From the NCBI GenBank assembly GCA_003584705.1, contig AP018536.1:2542001-2606000 (forward strand): a stretch of 64,000 bases of DNA, read 5' to 3'. Of the stretch, positions 1-8,837 are shown one piece after another (positions within the stretch are counted from its first letter, which is position 1; each line of letters begins with the position of its first letter). The position numbers and the translations under genes are program-made. The notes beneath the pieces were generated by a model. The model saw nothing but the letters and a program-made list of their open reading frames with translations, was not told the DNA's origin and did no database searches. Source of the stretch: Lachnospiraceae bacterium GAM79. Its GTDB lineage: Bacteria; Bacillota; Clostridia; Lachnospirales; Lachnospiraceae.

Positions 1-246
1 GAAAAGGGAATATTTGAGGCACTGACTCCGGAACATTATCTGGATCTGTTGGTCTCCTGCCTCGCCCACCTGTCTCCGGATATCGTGATCCACCGGGTCA
101 CCGGTGATGGGCCAAAAGATCTGCTGATCGCTCCGAAATGGAGTCTGGACAAACGAAAGGTACTGAACTCACTGCACCACCGTATGAAAGAACAGGGCAT
201 CCGTCAGGGTGACCTTTATGAAGCAATAAATAAAGATAAACATTAG
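1..246 (+). CDS. Radical SAM protein, YhcC/TIGR01212-like, C-terminal end (partial)
   Basis: This is the 3' end of a gene that enters from the left edge; the frame is open from base 1 to the TAG at 244-246. The 81 visible residues include 'DIVIHRVTGDGPKDLLIAP' and 'WSLDKRKVLN', which match my memory of the C-terminus of the TIGR01212/YhcC family, where 'IHRLTGD.P..LLIAP.W' is conserved. The radical SAM CxxxCxxC motif would lie outside the window. The function of the family is not well defined; it is a predicted radical SAM enzyme. The next gene starts 18 bases downstream on the same strand, so the two are probably cotranscribed. An internal ATG at 175 is not needed as a start. Confidence 0.75.
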   Translation, partial: EKGIFEALTPEHYLDLLVSCLAHLSPDIVIHRVTGDGPKDLLIAPKWSLDKRKVLNSLHHRMKEQGIRQGDLYEAINKDKH

Positions 247-264
247 AAAGGCTGTTATCCCATT

Positions 265-780
265 ATGTTACAAGATCCGCTTACTTTATATAAACTTATC
301 GTTCTCTACATGCTGAACCGTGTGACTTTCCCTCTCACGGCCGCACAGGTCAGCGATTTTATCCTTGGAAAGGAATACACGAACTTCCTGACCCTGCAGC
401 AGGTCATCAATGAACTGACGGATGCCGGAATGATCGCCACCCAGTCGATCCGCAACCGGACCCACCTGTCCATCACTGCCGAGGGCAAGGAAACTCTGAA
501 TTTCTTCGAGAACCGCATCGGTGATACCATCAAGCAGGAAATTGACAGCTATTTTCAGGAAAACGAGTTCACCCTGCGCAACGAAGTCTCTGTGTTGGGG
601 GATTATTATAAATCCACCTCCGGTGAATACGAGGCTCACCTGGTAGCAAAAGACCGTGGTATCAATCTGGTGGACATCACATTATCCGTTCCCGTGGAAG
701 AAACTGCGGCTGCTATCTGCGACAACTGGCAGAAAAAAAATCAGGAAATATACAAATACCTGATTACGGAGTTGTTCTAA
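265..780 (+). CDS. DUF4364 family protein
   Basis: A 171-residue protein of the DUF4364 family, common in Clostridia. The first 70 residues ('LYKLIVLYMLNRVTFPLTAAQVSDFIL' region, then 'ADAGMI...THLSITAEG' style text) read as a PadR/winged-helix-like DNA-binding fold, and the rest as an alpha/beta domain with 'VSVLGDYYKSTSGEYEAHL'. It is likely a small cytoplasmic regulator, but no target is known. The start at 265 follows AGAAAGG about 17 bases upstream, a modest ribosome site. It sits directly behind the radical SAM gene and ends at a palindrome that may terminate transcription. Identification is by pattern recognition only. Confidence 0.8.
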   Translation: MLQDPLTLYKLIVLYMLNRVTFPLTAAQVSDFILGKEYTNFLTLQQVINELTDAGMIATQSIRNRTHLSITAEGKETLNFFENRIGDTIKQEIDSYFQENEFTLRNEVSVLGDYYKSTSGEYEAHLVAKDRGINLVDITLSVPVEETAAAICDNWQKKNQEIYKYLITELF

Positions 781-786
781 TCCCGC

Positions 787-804
787 AATCAGGTACCTGA
801 TTTT
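787..804 (+). terminator. Palindrome between convergent genes, possible terminator
   Basis: AATCAGGTACCTGATT (787-802) is a perfect palindrome followed by TT on the plus strand. It lies between the stop codon of the DUF4364 gene and the stop of rarA, which converge here. The stem is short (six pairs with a GTAC loop) and the T run is only four, so termination is plausible but weak. Confidence 0.4.
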
Positions 805-2155
805 ATGATTCTTTGTTTTCAGAAGAAGCCTCTGCGGCTTCTTTTTTGATTCTCGCCATATGCTCTCTGATCTTCACCTCATAACCGTTACCCGAGGGCT
901 GATAGAACTCCCTGCCGCTTAATTCATAGGGCAGATACTGCTGTTCCACATAGTCATTCGGGTAATCATGTGCATATTTATATCCTGTTCCGTGTCCCAA
1001 TTTTGCTGCTCCTTTATAATGTGCATCCTGCAAGTGTGCGGGGATCGGCAGATCTCCTGTGGCCTGTACTTCCTGCATCGCCTGAAATACCGCTTCGCAG
1101 CTACGATTGCTCTTGGGTGCTGTAGCAATATAAGTCACTGCCTGCGCCAGAATGATCTGCGCCTCCGGCATGCCTACCCGCTCCACCGCCAGAGAAGCAT
1201 TCACTGCCATCACCAGTGCCTGGGGATCCGCATTGCCCACATCCTCCGATGCACAGATCATAATACGTCTTGCAATAAAAGTAACGCTTTCGCCAGCATT
1301 TAACATCCTTGCCAGATAATATACTGCCGCATCCGGATCTGACCCCCGCATACTCTTGATAAATGCAGAAATCGTATCGTAGTGGTTGTCACCGTTTTTA
1401 TCGTATCTCGCCGCTCTCTTCTGGATACACTGCTGTGCCACGTCGAGCGTAATATGGATCTTGCCATCCGGTCCCGGTTCTGTGGTCATGATGCCCAGTT
1501 CAATAGCATTCAGTGCATGTCTGGCATCGCCGCCGGAGATATCTGCCAGAAAATCCAGTGCATCCTCGTCTATGGTGCCGTTGTAGGCTCCCATTCCCCG
1601 GTCTGTATCGTAGACTGCTTTTTTCAAAAGTTCTTTGATGGCTTCCCTCGGAATCGGCTTCAATTCAAAGATCACCGAGCGGGAGATCAGAGCGCCGTTG
1701 ACTTCAAAATAGGGATTCTCTGTGGTAGCTCCTATGAGAATGATCGTACCGTCCTCCACATACGGGAGCAGATAATCCTGTTGTCCCTTATTGAAACGGT
1801 GGATCTCGTCAATGAACAGAATTGTACGCTTCCTGTACATTCCCTGCAGTTCCTTCGCCTTTGCCACCACTTCTTCCATATCCTTTTTGCCCGCCACTGT
1901 GGCATTAATCTGTTGAAATTCAGCACTGGTAGTATTGGCAATGACTTTCGCCAGCGTCGTTTTGCCGGTACCGGGCGGTCCATAGAAAATGATGGAGCTG
2001 ATCTTGTCCGCCTTGATGGCACGATACAGAAGCTTGTCCTTGCCGATAATATGCTCCTGTCCCACGACCTCATCCAAGGTTCTGGGACGCATTCTGGCCG
2101 CCAGTGGAGCTTCCTTTTCCATATTGGTGCTTCTCATGTATTCAAACAAATCCAT
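803..2155 (-). CDS. rarA: Replication-associated recombination protein A (RarA/MgsA), AAA+ ATPase
   Basis: A 450-residue AAA+ ATPase of the RarA/MgsA/Mgs1 family, which acts at stalled replication forks. Visible motifs: 'LDEVVGQEHIIG' near residue 28, Walker A 'GPPGTGKTTLAK' near 58, Walker B 'ILFIDEIHRFNKGQQD' near 110, sensor 'IGATTENPYF', and the C-terminal tetramerisation part with 'GSDPDAAVYYLARML' and 'ASEDVGNADPQAL'. The C-terminal 'GYKYAHDYPNDYVEQQYLP' is also typical. Full length for the family. The start at 2155 has AGAGGA about ten bases upstream. It converges with the DUF4364 gene and seems to be transcribed alone. Confidence 0.95.
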   Translation of the reverse strand: MDLFEYMRSTNMEKEAPLAARMRPRTLDEVVGQEHIIGKDKLLYRAIKADKISSIIFYGPPGTGKTTLAKVIANTTSAEFQQINATVAGKKDMEEVVAKAKELQGMYRKRTILFIDEIHRFNKGQQDYLLPYVEDGTIILIGATTENPYFEVNGALISRSVIFELKPIPREAIKELLKKAVYDTDRGMGAYNGTIDEDALDFLADISGGDARHALNAIELGIMTTEPGPDGKIHITLDVAQQCIQKRAARYDKNGDNHYDTISAFIKSMRGSDPDAAVYYLARMLNAGESVTFIARRIMICASEDVGNADPQALVMAVNASLAVERVGMPEAQIILAQAVTYIATAPKSNRSCEAVFQAMQEVQATGDLPIPAHLQDAHYKGAAKLGHGTGYKYAHDYPNDYVEQQYLPYELSGREFYQPSGNGYEVKIREHMARIKKEAAEASSENKES

Positions 2156-2240
2156 AATATTACATCCTCTGTTTCTATTGCAAAGATACCAAAAGACTGA
2201 AGCACATTCTAAGATATGCTCCAGTCAATTATAACAAAGT

Positions 2241-3566
2241 TTATCGCAGCTTGCAATTTTGCATCCAGATCTTCACACGCCGCTTCAATGCATTTGCTTC
2301 CAGCGGAGCCAGCAAAAGATCCTGGATTACTTCCGTCTCCAACGCACATTTCATCTGTACAAGATTCCCCTCCTTGCAGATGGCGATCATGGGAAGCGCA
2401 TGTTCTCTCTGTAATTCTCCAAGTTCCTGCCAGCGTGCCTGTCCTCCGTCCTCTTCTTCTGATACATCCACGAACAGTCCCAGAATGTCTTCGCCGGTCT
2501 TCTCTCCCATGTTCTCTCTGATCTCTTCCACCGAGATTACTTTCTTCAGATGAACAAACTCCGGCAGTGCAAACTCCAGCATGCTGGTAACATTACGGGA
2601 GGATGACCACACAAAAGCCTGTAATTTCTGATCAGGGGTCTGATTTTCCTCACCGAACACGCTGTAGCGTCCTTTTCCCGACTTCTTGGATACATACAAT
2701 GCCTGATCTGCTTTTGCCGCAAGATCATAGTAGCAATGATCCTCTGGATCGGAAAATGCTATTCCCACACTGATGGATATATTTTCCGGTATGGATAAGC
2801 TCTCTTTATATTTTACGAGGTTGACCAGATTCTCTGCCTTGATCAGTGCGATCTCTTTGGACGGAATGTCTCCCATCAATACTGCGAACTCATCTCCACC
2901 CATACGTCCCACATAATCTGTGCTGCGGAACTGTGAAGAAATGACTCCTGCAATGACGCTGATCACATGGTCTCCCATAGTATGACCGTATACATCATTT
3001 ACGGATTTGAAATTATCGATATCTATCACCATAAGAGCATGCAGGCCATTCTCATGCTCTGTCAGAGTCTTCGTGATCAGCTTCTCTACTGTCATCTTGT
3101 TGAACAGACTGGTCATCTCGTCGATCTGCGACTTTGTCTTCCAGGCCTTCTGCTCATCTCTGCTATTCTGTAACCTGCGTTTTACCCCCAGTGTATTGTT
3201 GATGCGGGTAAGCGCTATCCGGGTATCTACCGGTTTGATAATGAATTCATCCGCCCCCAGTGCAAATGCTTCCGACTGGGAAGACACCGATTCCGTATTC
3301 GTCAGAACGATAACCGGCGTGTCCTTGAAGCCCTCCATATTCTGTCTGCGGCGCAGTACTTCAAAGCCGTCGATCCCCGGCATGACCAGATCCAGCAGCA
3401 CCAGATCAATGGCATCGCTTTCCTTCTCCATGATCGTAAGACATTCTTCACCGGAAACAGCCTCTGCGAAGTTAAAATGCTCCCCGAGAGACTGTCTGAT
3501 CACTACTCTTTGAAATTTTGAATCATCAACGATTAATAATGTTTCTTTCTTTTGTAAACTGCTCAT
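2241..3566 (-). CDS. Response regulator with GGDEF diguanylate cyclase domain and extra C-terminal domain
   Basis: A 441-residue protein. Residues ~8-125 are a receiver domain ('LLIVDDSKFQR', phospho-acceptor Asp in 'LVLLDLVMPGIDGFE', 'IIKPVD'). Residues ~150-310 are a GGDEF domain with an intact 'MGGDEFAVL' active site, so it should make cyclic di-GMP. The last ~130 residues look like a degenerate second receiver ('KTGEDILGLFVDVSEEEDGG', 'ALPMIAICKEG', 'LLAPLEANALKRRV'), in which the acceptor position is not obvious. No histidine kinase is adjacent. The allosteric inhibitory RxxD motif is 'RSTD' at 16 or so residues before GGDEF, close to but not in the usual place. Weak AGGA ribosome site before the 3566 ATG. 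Confidence 0.88.
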   Translation of the reverse strand: MSSLQKKETLLIVDDSKFQRVVIRQSLGEHFNFAEAVSGEECLTIMEKESDAIDLVLLDLVMPGIDGFEVLRRRQNMEGFKDTPVIVLTNTESVSSQSEAFALGADEFIIKPVDTRIALTRINNTLGVKRRLQNSRDEQKAWKTKSQIDEMTSLFNKMTVEKLITKTLTEHENGLHALMVIDIDNFKSVNDVYGHTMGDHVISVIAGVISSQFRSTDYVGRMGGDEFAVLMGDIPSKEIALIKAENLVNLVKYKESLSIPENISISVGIAFSDPEDHCYYDLAAKADQALYVSKKSGKGRYSVFGEENQTPDQKLQAFVWSSSRNVTSMLEFALPEFVHLKKVISVEEIRENMGEKTGEDILGLFVDVSEEEDGGQARWQELGELQREHALPMIAICKEGNLVQMKCALETEVIQDLLLAPLEANALKRRVKIWMQNCKLR

Positions 3567-3696
3567 GGCTGTCGGATCCTGCTTTCCGTATCACGTCGTT
3601 TAAAACGCGATACAGTTATAGTATATCCAACAGCCATGTGCTCGTCAATTTAAAAATATATCTACTTTTTACACAATCTTTATGTGGTTTTTCCCT

Positions 3697-5238
3697 TTAA
3701 AGTTGAATTTTACTACGTCTGCAGAGAAGTCCGCCGAATGTCACCAGACCTGCAGCTGCAAACAGCAGTACCTCGGGCATCCATCCCATCACACCTTCTC
3801 CGGTCTTGGGCACGCTGTCCAGCTCCGGCTGTGCAGCTGCGGTGTTTGCAGCTACTGTAAATGTGGTGCTGGCGGAATCATCGATCCACATGGTGTCCAC
3901 AGTATGTTCACCCTCTGACAGGGATGCCAGGTAGGAAGGCTTCAGGGTCACGATAGTGGAACCTGATTTTGCTTCGTAGTGGGCACTGGGGATCCAGTTG
4001 CCGTCTACACGGACACCGGCGAATTTAGCAAAATCACCATCGCCGCGGATGGTCAGGCCTTCCGTGGTGCTGCCGTTCCAGGTACCCTTGGTGCCTTCGA
4101 TGATCTTATAGGGATCTTCCTGGCTGTCATCGGTACCACTGTCAGAAGCTGATGTATCTGTATTATCTGTAGTATTTGTAATCTCTCCCGTTGTAAAGGT
4201 ATATTTCAATGTCAGATACCGTCCCTCAGCTAAGTCAATTGACGTATACTCCACTTGTGGATTTGTGACAATCCAGATGCTGTCATGATTGAATTTATAG
4301 CCACGTTCTGCAACCAAGGTCAGAATTGCATAATACGTTGTGTTCGGTTCAGCATTGCCGATTGCCGCCTCATTCTCATTTCCCTCTTTCAACCACAAAA
4401 TACTGTTCTTCGTAACATCAGTAATTCCTTCCGTATTAATCTGCCATTTTTTAGGTAAGGGCTGTCCGGCTACCGGTGGGGTGACTACCATGTCCAGACT
4501 GGAGATTGTCCGATCAACTGTGCCAACATTAAACGACATTATATCTGTTTTCCTATGTTCATCCCCTTGTGGATCATCATATACTGCTTTTGCATACACC
4601 TTATATCCCGCCACTTTGGCACAGTTTTCTGTTTTATAGCTAATCTTCACTGTTGCAGTTCTGTTATCTTCACTATAATTTATGATTTTTGCATCAAAAA
4701 TGTCATCTGCACGGTAACCCGCTCCATCATAGAAATTAAATGAAACATTTACTTTAGAAAAATCATAATATGAATTTATTTTTAAATCATACAAAAAATA
4801 AGATTTCTCATCATTTGAAACCAACTGTGCCGGTTCCGACAAGCTAGAATGAAATTCCAGATTGACTGCTTCACCTGTCATAACTATTTTACCTGTTCCA
4901 TGATTTGGAAGCCGATAATAATAACATTGTTGAACGCTGTCATAGGTTGCACTTGCTTCTATTTCATTAACATCATCCGTAGAATATACAACTTTCGGTG
5001 CTGTCAAAAACCAATATTCTTTTCCATTATAACTGTCATCTCCCGGGTATATAGAAAAACAATCATACATTTTACTATCTATCATAGTACTTAGCATTAT
5101 ATGACAGTTTTTTAATCCGGTTCTATCAACTGTCCAGTTTCCCGTATAATCGTCCGCCTTAGCATTCATCCCCTGCCAACCCCACAGCAGCAGCACCGCC
5201 GCTGCCAGCAGTCCGATTCTCTGTAATATCTTTTTCAT
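3697..5238 (-). CDS. Secreted cell-wall-anchored surface protein (sortase substrate, VPKTG)
   Basis: A 513-residue exported protein. The N-terminus has a Sec signal peptide ('MKKILQRIGLLAAAVLLLWG', cleavage probably near 'AKA-DD'). The C-terminus has a sortase sorting signal: 'VPKTGE', then a hydrophobic stretch 'VLLFAAAGLVTFGG', then the charged tail 'CRRSK'. VPKTG is a variant of LPxTG. Between them are beta-rich repeats and a Thr/Ser/Asp linker ('TTDNTDTSASDSGTDDS'), then a module with 'GTWNGSTTEGLTIRGDGDFAKFAGV', a type seen in clostridial surface proteins. GAGG eight bases before the ATG supports the start. Ligand unknown. No sortase gene is seen nearby. Confidence 0.8.
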   Translation of the reverse strand: MKKILQRIGLLAAAVLLLWGWQGMNAKADDYTGNWTVDRTGLKNCHIMLSTMIDSKMYDCFSIYPGDDSYNGKEYWFLTAPKVVYSTDDVNEIEASATYDSVQQCYYYRLPNHGTGKIVMTGEAVNLEFHSSLSEPAQLVSNDEKSYFLYDLKINSYYDFSKVNVSFNFYDGAGYRADDIFDAKIINYSEDNRTATVKISYKTENCAKVAGYKVYAKAVYDDPQGDEHRKTDIMSFNVGTVDRTISSLDMVVTPPVAGQPLPKKWQINTEGITDVTKNSILWLKEGNENEAAIGNAEPNTTYYAILTLVAERGYKFNHDSIWIVTNPQVEYTSIDLAEGRYLTLKYTFTTGEITNTTDNTDTSASDSGTDDSQEDPYKIIEGTKGTWNGSTTEGLTIRGDGDFAKFAGVRVDGNWIPSAHYEAKSGSTIVTLKPSYLASLSEGEHTVDTMWIDDSASTTFTVAANTAAAQPELDSVPKTGEGVMGWMPEVLLFAAAGLVTFGGLLCRRSKIQL

Positions 5239-5390
5239 CTGTTTCCTCAGAGGGATATTGTCAAGTGTGTAAGTAAGATTTTATGAAATTGCTTCTATTT
5301 TCATAAGAGAGCCTTCCATTACTTTTATACCATCTGTTAATTCAATATAGCTGATTACCTTTGTTTCTCAAAAAGAATAGTTTATACGCT

Positions 5391-6059
5391 TTAGATTTTA
5401 GTATCAAGTGTTGCCTGTGCAGGGGATTTTCCTGTCTCTGCAGTCTCTCTTGTAACATCATCAAGTGCTCCAGCTTTGATTGGCTTACCAATTTCCCAGT
5501 TAGGATCAGCCTTTTTTGCGGCATCATAAAAAGCCTGTCTGTAAATTCTCTCATATTTTTCAAGGGTGTACCCGGCAGCCAGCCTGTCCTTTTTGGACAT
5601 TTTGCGATACAAATTGTTATACACATCTGTTCGTTTTGTTGTATCACCATTGCATACACCATTTTCACGCAGAAATTCTTTTTTTGTCAGTTCATACATT
5701 TCTTCTTTGCTGCTATCCGGAATTGATATGATCCTTCTTCTCGAATTCTCGTTGTCATCTGTCACCAAAAGTCCTGCCAATCCATTTACAGGATTAATAT
5801 AATCTCCATCCTTATCATAATGACTCATCAGATTTTTTATTCCCTGAATATTGCCATACATCGCACCATTTCCGGCAGACATCATCTTCTTAATAGCTGC
5901 TTTATACTGTTTACTGTTCGTATTAATTCCAGCAGCTTTTAGCTGTGATTGAACAGAACTGCTATTAAGCTGTGACAACTGAAAACTACCTATTGCATTT
6001 ACTCCTGATGTTCCAAATGATTTCTGAAATAAAAAAGCATAATCCGTTATCCTTGACAT
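5391..6059 (-). CDS. Island protein of unknown function with C-terminal LDTKI tail
   Basis: A protein of about 222 residues, last gene of the minus-strand island. I chose the start at 6059 ('MSRITDYAFLF') because GGGAGG lies seven bases upstream; an upstream ATG lacks this. There is no signal peptide or membrane segment. The middle region contains 'MYGNIQGIKNLMSHYDKDGD', followed by 'INPVNGLAGLLV'; a decayed copy of exactly this stretch lies at 16976-17065, so the family had at least two members here. The C-terminal part is helical and charged. It ends in 'LDTKI', the tail type shared by several unrelated island proteins. I do not recognise the family; it may be one of the lachnospiral DUFs found near flagellar genes. 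Confidence 0.75.
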   Translation of the reverse strand: MSRITDYAFLFQKSFGTSGVNAIGSFQLSQLNSSSVQSQLKAAGINTNSKQYKAAIKKMMSAGNGAMYGNIQGIKNLMSHYDKDGDYINPVNGLAGLLVTDDNENSRRRIISIPDSSKEEMYELTKKEFLRENGVCNGDTTKRTDVYNNLYRKMSKKDRLAAGYTLEKYERIYRQAFYDAAKKADPNWEIGKPIKAGALDDVTRETAETGKSPAQATLDTKI

Positions 6060-6147
6060 AAAACAGCCTCCCTGTCTGTTTCCACATTGCAAATTTATTT
6101 TTGTCTATTTTATGTTCTAGCATAAGTCATTATTTTAATTGCACACC

Positions 6148-6170
6148 TTACGGTTTCATATCAAAGTTCC
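6148..6170 (-). pseudogene. Remnant of a paralogue tail (NFDMKP-stop)
   Basis: Directly after the stop codon of the 6170-6790 gene, the minus strand reads N-F-D-M-K-P-stop. This nearly equals the last codons of the 17106-17693 gene (N-F-D-M-K-A-stop), also at DNA level. It is best explained as the leftover 3' end of a deleted paralogue. The evidence is a short match only. Confidence 0.4.
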
Positions 6171-6790
6171 TATGCCAGCACATCAAATGTCGAAACTCCA
6201 TTTTCCATCACTCCTATAGAAGTTGAAGTACCTAGCAATTCCACCATTTTTCCTGTCAGGTCAGTTACATCTTTTCCATCAATTTTCAGATTATATTGCC
6301 GTTCTTCCTGCTCCTGTTTTTCGGCACGCTGTTTTTCCAGTCTTTCCTCTGTCTCTTTCTTTTCTGCTTTCCTTTTCACGAGTCTTTCTTCAAGTTCTTT
6401 CCTTGCTTTTTCTGTTCCAGGATCAACTTCATCTTGAGTACACATTACAGAACTCATACTATCATATCCATCTATAGTAATACTATAACTCAGTATCTTT
6501 GCTCCTCTTGCTGCCACATAAGCTCTTGACTGTTCTATTGTTTTTGGTATTAGCGATAAATTGTACTCCAACCATTGTTTTGTCTTTTCATCTCCCATAG
6601 CCTTTGACAAAAGAGAACTGTTTATATTTACAGAATAATCCCTGCTTCGTAAACAATCGTATTTTTGTGTTAAATAGTTCTTATATTCATGAGCATTCTT
6701 ATATGTCCTGCCCGTTTTGTTTCCAGCATTTTGTGTATTGCCATAACTATTCGTATATGACGAATATGTTCCTATTCCTGTAACTGCCAT
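6170..6790 (-). CDS. Island protein with C-terminal coiled coil and FDVLA tail
   Basis: A protein of 206 residues, starting at 6790 ('MAVTGIGTYSSY') after AAAGGAG at good spacing; the upstream in-frame ATGs lack this. The N-terminus is rich in Ser, Thr, Tyr, Asn and Gly and has no signal peptide. Residues ~120-165 form a highly charged coiled coil with repeated 'EERLxKxxAEKxE'. The design (flexible N-terminus, globular middle, Lys/Glu coiled coil, short C-terminal hydrophobic tail) is the same as in the 13758-14504 gene, and the two are probably distant paralogues. It ends 'VSTFDVLA'. A remnant of the same tail is seen at 18171-18195. Function unknown. Confidence 0.75.
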   Translation of the reverse strand: MAVTGIGTYSSYTNSYGNTQNAGNKTGRTYKNAHEYKNYLTQKYDCLRSRDYSVNINSSLLSKAMGDEKTKQWLEYNLSLIPKTIEQSRAYVAARGAKILSYSITIDGYDSMSSVMCTQDEVDPGTEKARKELEERLVKRKAEKKETEERLEKQRAEKQEQEERQYNLKIDGKDVTDLTGKMVELLGTSTSIGVMENGVSTFDVLA

Positions 6791-6867
6791 ATTAACTCCT
6801 TTCATTATTCGGAGTCCTTCCAACTATGCCACCTGTTGGATTTCTCTCAGAATCAATATAATATTGA

Positions 6868-7899
6868 TCACACGCTAGCTTCAAATATACTTTGACTAAT
6901 ACCTTTCATCCACATATTCTGCGTTGCTCCATACCCTCTTTCCTGCCCTATATCATACAATCCACTGCTGTCAAATCCTATTTTCAATACTAAATCATTT
7001 TCTTTTTTCCAGCCATTCTTAGCATATTCCAACCATCTATTAGAATAAAGTTCATACCCTGCGCCATTTTTAGCCTTTGCCTTAAACAAGGCAAGTAAAT
7101 CTGTGCCATCCTCTGCAATAAAAGTACCATTTCTATATGTCGCATTGCGTGCATCATACCCTGTTGTCTCATACACTTCATGCCATAAAGAATATTGGTT
7201 CGCCTTTGTCCTATTTGCTTGCGAATTAACAATTTCATTGTCTGAATCATGCATACAAATCCACGCATGCGTCCAAATATTTTTTGCATTATCTCCTTCA
7301 TTCAGCAATTTTTCTATCTGCGATAATGTGTCTCTATCTGCATTTCCTGACACAGTTAATTGATATGTATATGGATCAATAGAAAATGTCAAATCTGCTT
7401 GTTTTGATAATGATATTCCATTTTTTGAAAACAGATTTGAAATTTGCTGATTTACAACACTTCTTGCATATTGCTTTTCCTTGTCAGTATTGCGTATATA
7501 ACCTGTACTTCTTGAAGCACCTGTATATACATCCTTGTAATTTCTTAATGCATAATCATACCGGGCAAATCCAGCCGAATATTTTCCCCCTGTTTGTAAC
7601 ATTCTTTTCTCATTGCGGTAAGCTATGGAACGCTGATCTTCTGTCATATATGAGCAAAAATTAGGTGAGGTCACATCACAATATTTTGATTCGATATATG
7701 CCATTGGATCAGAATGAGACAAATTTTCTTTGTACACTTTATCATAATGCTCCTGCAAAACTTTTTGTACGAAACGATCTTCCTCGGTAAGTCCATCATA
7801 TTGATAACCTACAGTTGTACCTGCACTGGAAGTGTTTGGCAGATTATTTAAATCCCTGCCTACTGGTATATTGTTGTAATAATTATTTACCGTAACCAT
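6868..7899 (-). CDS. DUF4885-like island protein, paralogue of the 18224 gene
   Basis: A 343-residue soluble protein with no signal peptide. It is clearly homologous to the product of 18224-19414. Shared stretches include 'HSDPMAYIESKYCD' / 'HSNPENYIHAKYFD', then 'VNQQISNLFSKNGISL' / 'VNSQISNILKQAGVDT', then 'FSIDPYTYQLTVSG' / 'FTVDPYSYEITVDG', then 'LLNEGDNAKNIWTHAW' / 'ALNVGDNGKNLYKHIY'. The family resembles DUF4885, as I remember it, but I could not check this. The start at 7899 has GGGGA upstream. It sits in the first run of island genes, downstream of the FlxA-like and FliD-like genes. It lacks the shared hydrophobic-Asp tail and ends 'SIFEASV'. Confidence 0.75.
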   Translation of the reverse strand: MVTVNNYYNNIPVGRDLNNLPNTSSAGTTVGYQYDGLTEEDRFVQKVLQEHYDKVYKENLSHSDPMAYIESKYCDVTSPNFCSYMTEDQRSIAYRNEKRMLQTGGKYSAGFARYDYALRNYKDVYTGASRSTGYIRNTDKEKQYARSVVNQQISNLFSKNGISLSKQADLTFSIDPYTYQLTVSGNADRDTLSQIEKLLNEGDNAKNIWTHAWICMHDSDNEIVNSQANRTKANQYSLWHEVYETTGYDARNATYRNGTFIAEDGTDLLALFKAKAKNGAGYELYSNRWLEYAKNGWKKENDLVLKIGFDSSGLYDIGQERGYGATQNMWMKGISQSIFEASV

Positions 7900-7974
7900 A
7901 CTATCCCCTACCTTATATAAGTCTCATAACAACTGCCAACATTCTCTTACAACATTAAACAACCTTTCATGTCT

Positions 7975-8742
7975 CTAGAAAATATTTTTTTTAGCATTGT
8001 GATATATTGTTTTAGCAAATAACCTCTGAGTCGTTTCCATAAAGTTCTTATCGCTACTCATAATATCCCCAATTACACTCTTTGCAATTCCTGCTGTGTA
8101 TTTCGGTTCTTCACGCATTTCTAAAAATCTTTTTTGTGCTTTCTCCATCATGGATACCGCAGTATCTATATATTCTTTTTGTTCTGCTGTATTCTTCTTC
8201 ACATTAGTTGTTTGAAAGAATTTAGAACCGTCATTTGTCTGCTGACATACAATATATCCCGCCAGATTTGCTAATCGCTTATTATATGCCCTGTCTAAAC
8301 CTGCCAAGTCTTCATCAAGTGTTAATGAATTTTCTCCTGTGAGATCATAAGAAATCCGACGTTCTCCATTCTCATGTTCTTTCACAATATAATTGTAACG
8401 CGTTTCATAAGCATCCATCATAGACTTCATCACATCTTCTAGATTGTATTTTCCGTCTTTTAACGTCAGTCCACTATATTCTCTCATAGAAGTATAATGT
8501 TCCCATTCAACCTCATTTGTATCTTGTATTGTTAATTCATATCCTATCGGTTCCTCAACCTTTGGCTTTACTTCTCTTAATTTTTCCCGCAATGCCCGCC
8601 TTCCTTCATTCGATATTTCTACATTGTCTATCTGCTTATTTTTATAAGCAACATTGTCATCCATACCTCTGAAATCTTTACTCTTTCTTTCCATTTCGAA
8701 TAAACAAAACCTATCGTAAGAAGGTGTTTGAAATATTTTCAT
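7975..8742 (-). CDS. Island protein of unknown function
   Basis: A protein of 255 residues starting at 8742 ('MKIFQTPSYDRF'), chosen because AAAGGAG is six bases upstream; the earlier in-frame ATG at 8784 has no such site. It is soluble, mostly helical and charged, without signal peptide. Notable text: 'EPIGYELTIQDTNEVEWEHY', 'YDLTGENSLTLDEDLAGLD' and 'YNKRLANLAGYIVCQQ'. The C-terminus 'FAKTIYHNAKKNIF' lacks the tail found on its neighbours. I do not recognise the family and found no paralogue in the window. Its position between FliD-like and DUF4885-like genes on the same strand suggests one operon. Confidence 0.7.
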   Translation of the reverse strand: MKIFQTPSYDRFCLFEMERKSKDFRGMDDNVAYKNKQIDNVEISNEGRRALREKLREVKPKVEEPIGYELTIQDTNEVEWEHYTSMREYSGLTLKDGKYNLEDVMKSMMDAYETRYNYIVKEHENGERRISYDLTGENSLTLDEDLAGLDRAYNKRLANLAGYIVCQQTNDGSKFFQTTNVKKNTAEQKEYIDTAVSMMEKAQKRFLEMREEPKYTAGIAKSVIGDIMSSDKNFMETTQRLFAKTIYHNAKKNIF

Positions 8743-8837
8743 ATCCGCTCCTTTCACATTTCGCAATCGCCTATTCACTTTCATGTTTACTAATTAGTGA
8801 TATACATTTGCTCAAATTAGTCACTCATACAATATTC

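Noticed and set aside
5342..5668. 108-codon minus-strand frame overlapping the 5391 gene
   Set aside because: Out of frame with the better supported 5391-6059 gene, whose tail and paralogue remnant confirm its frame.
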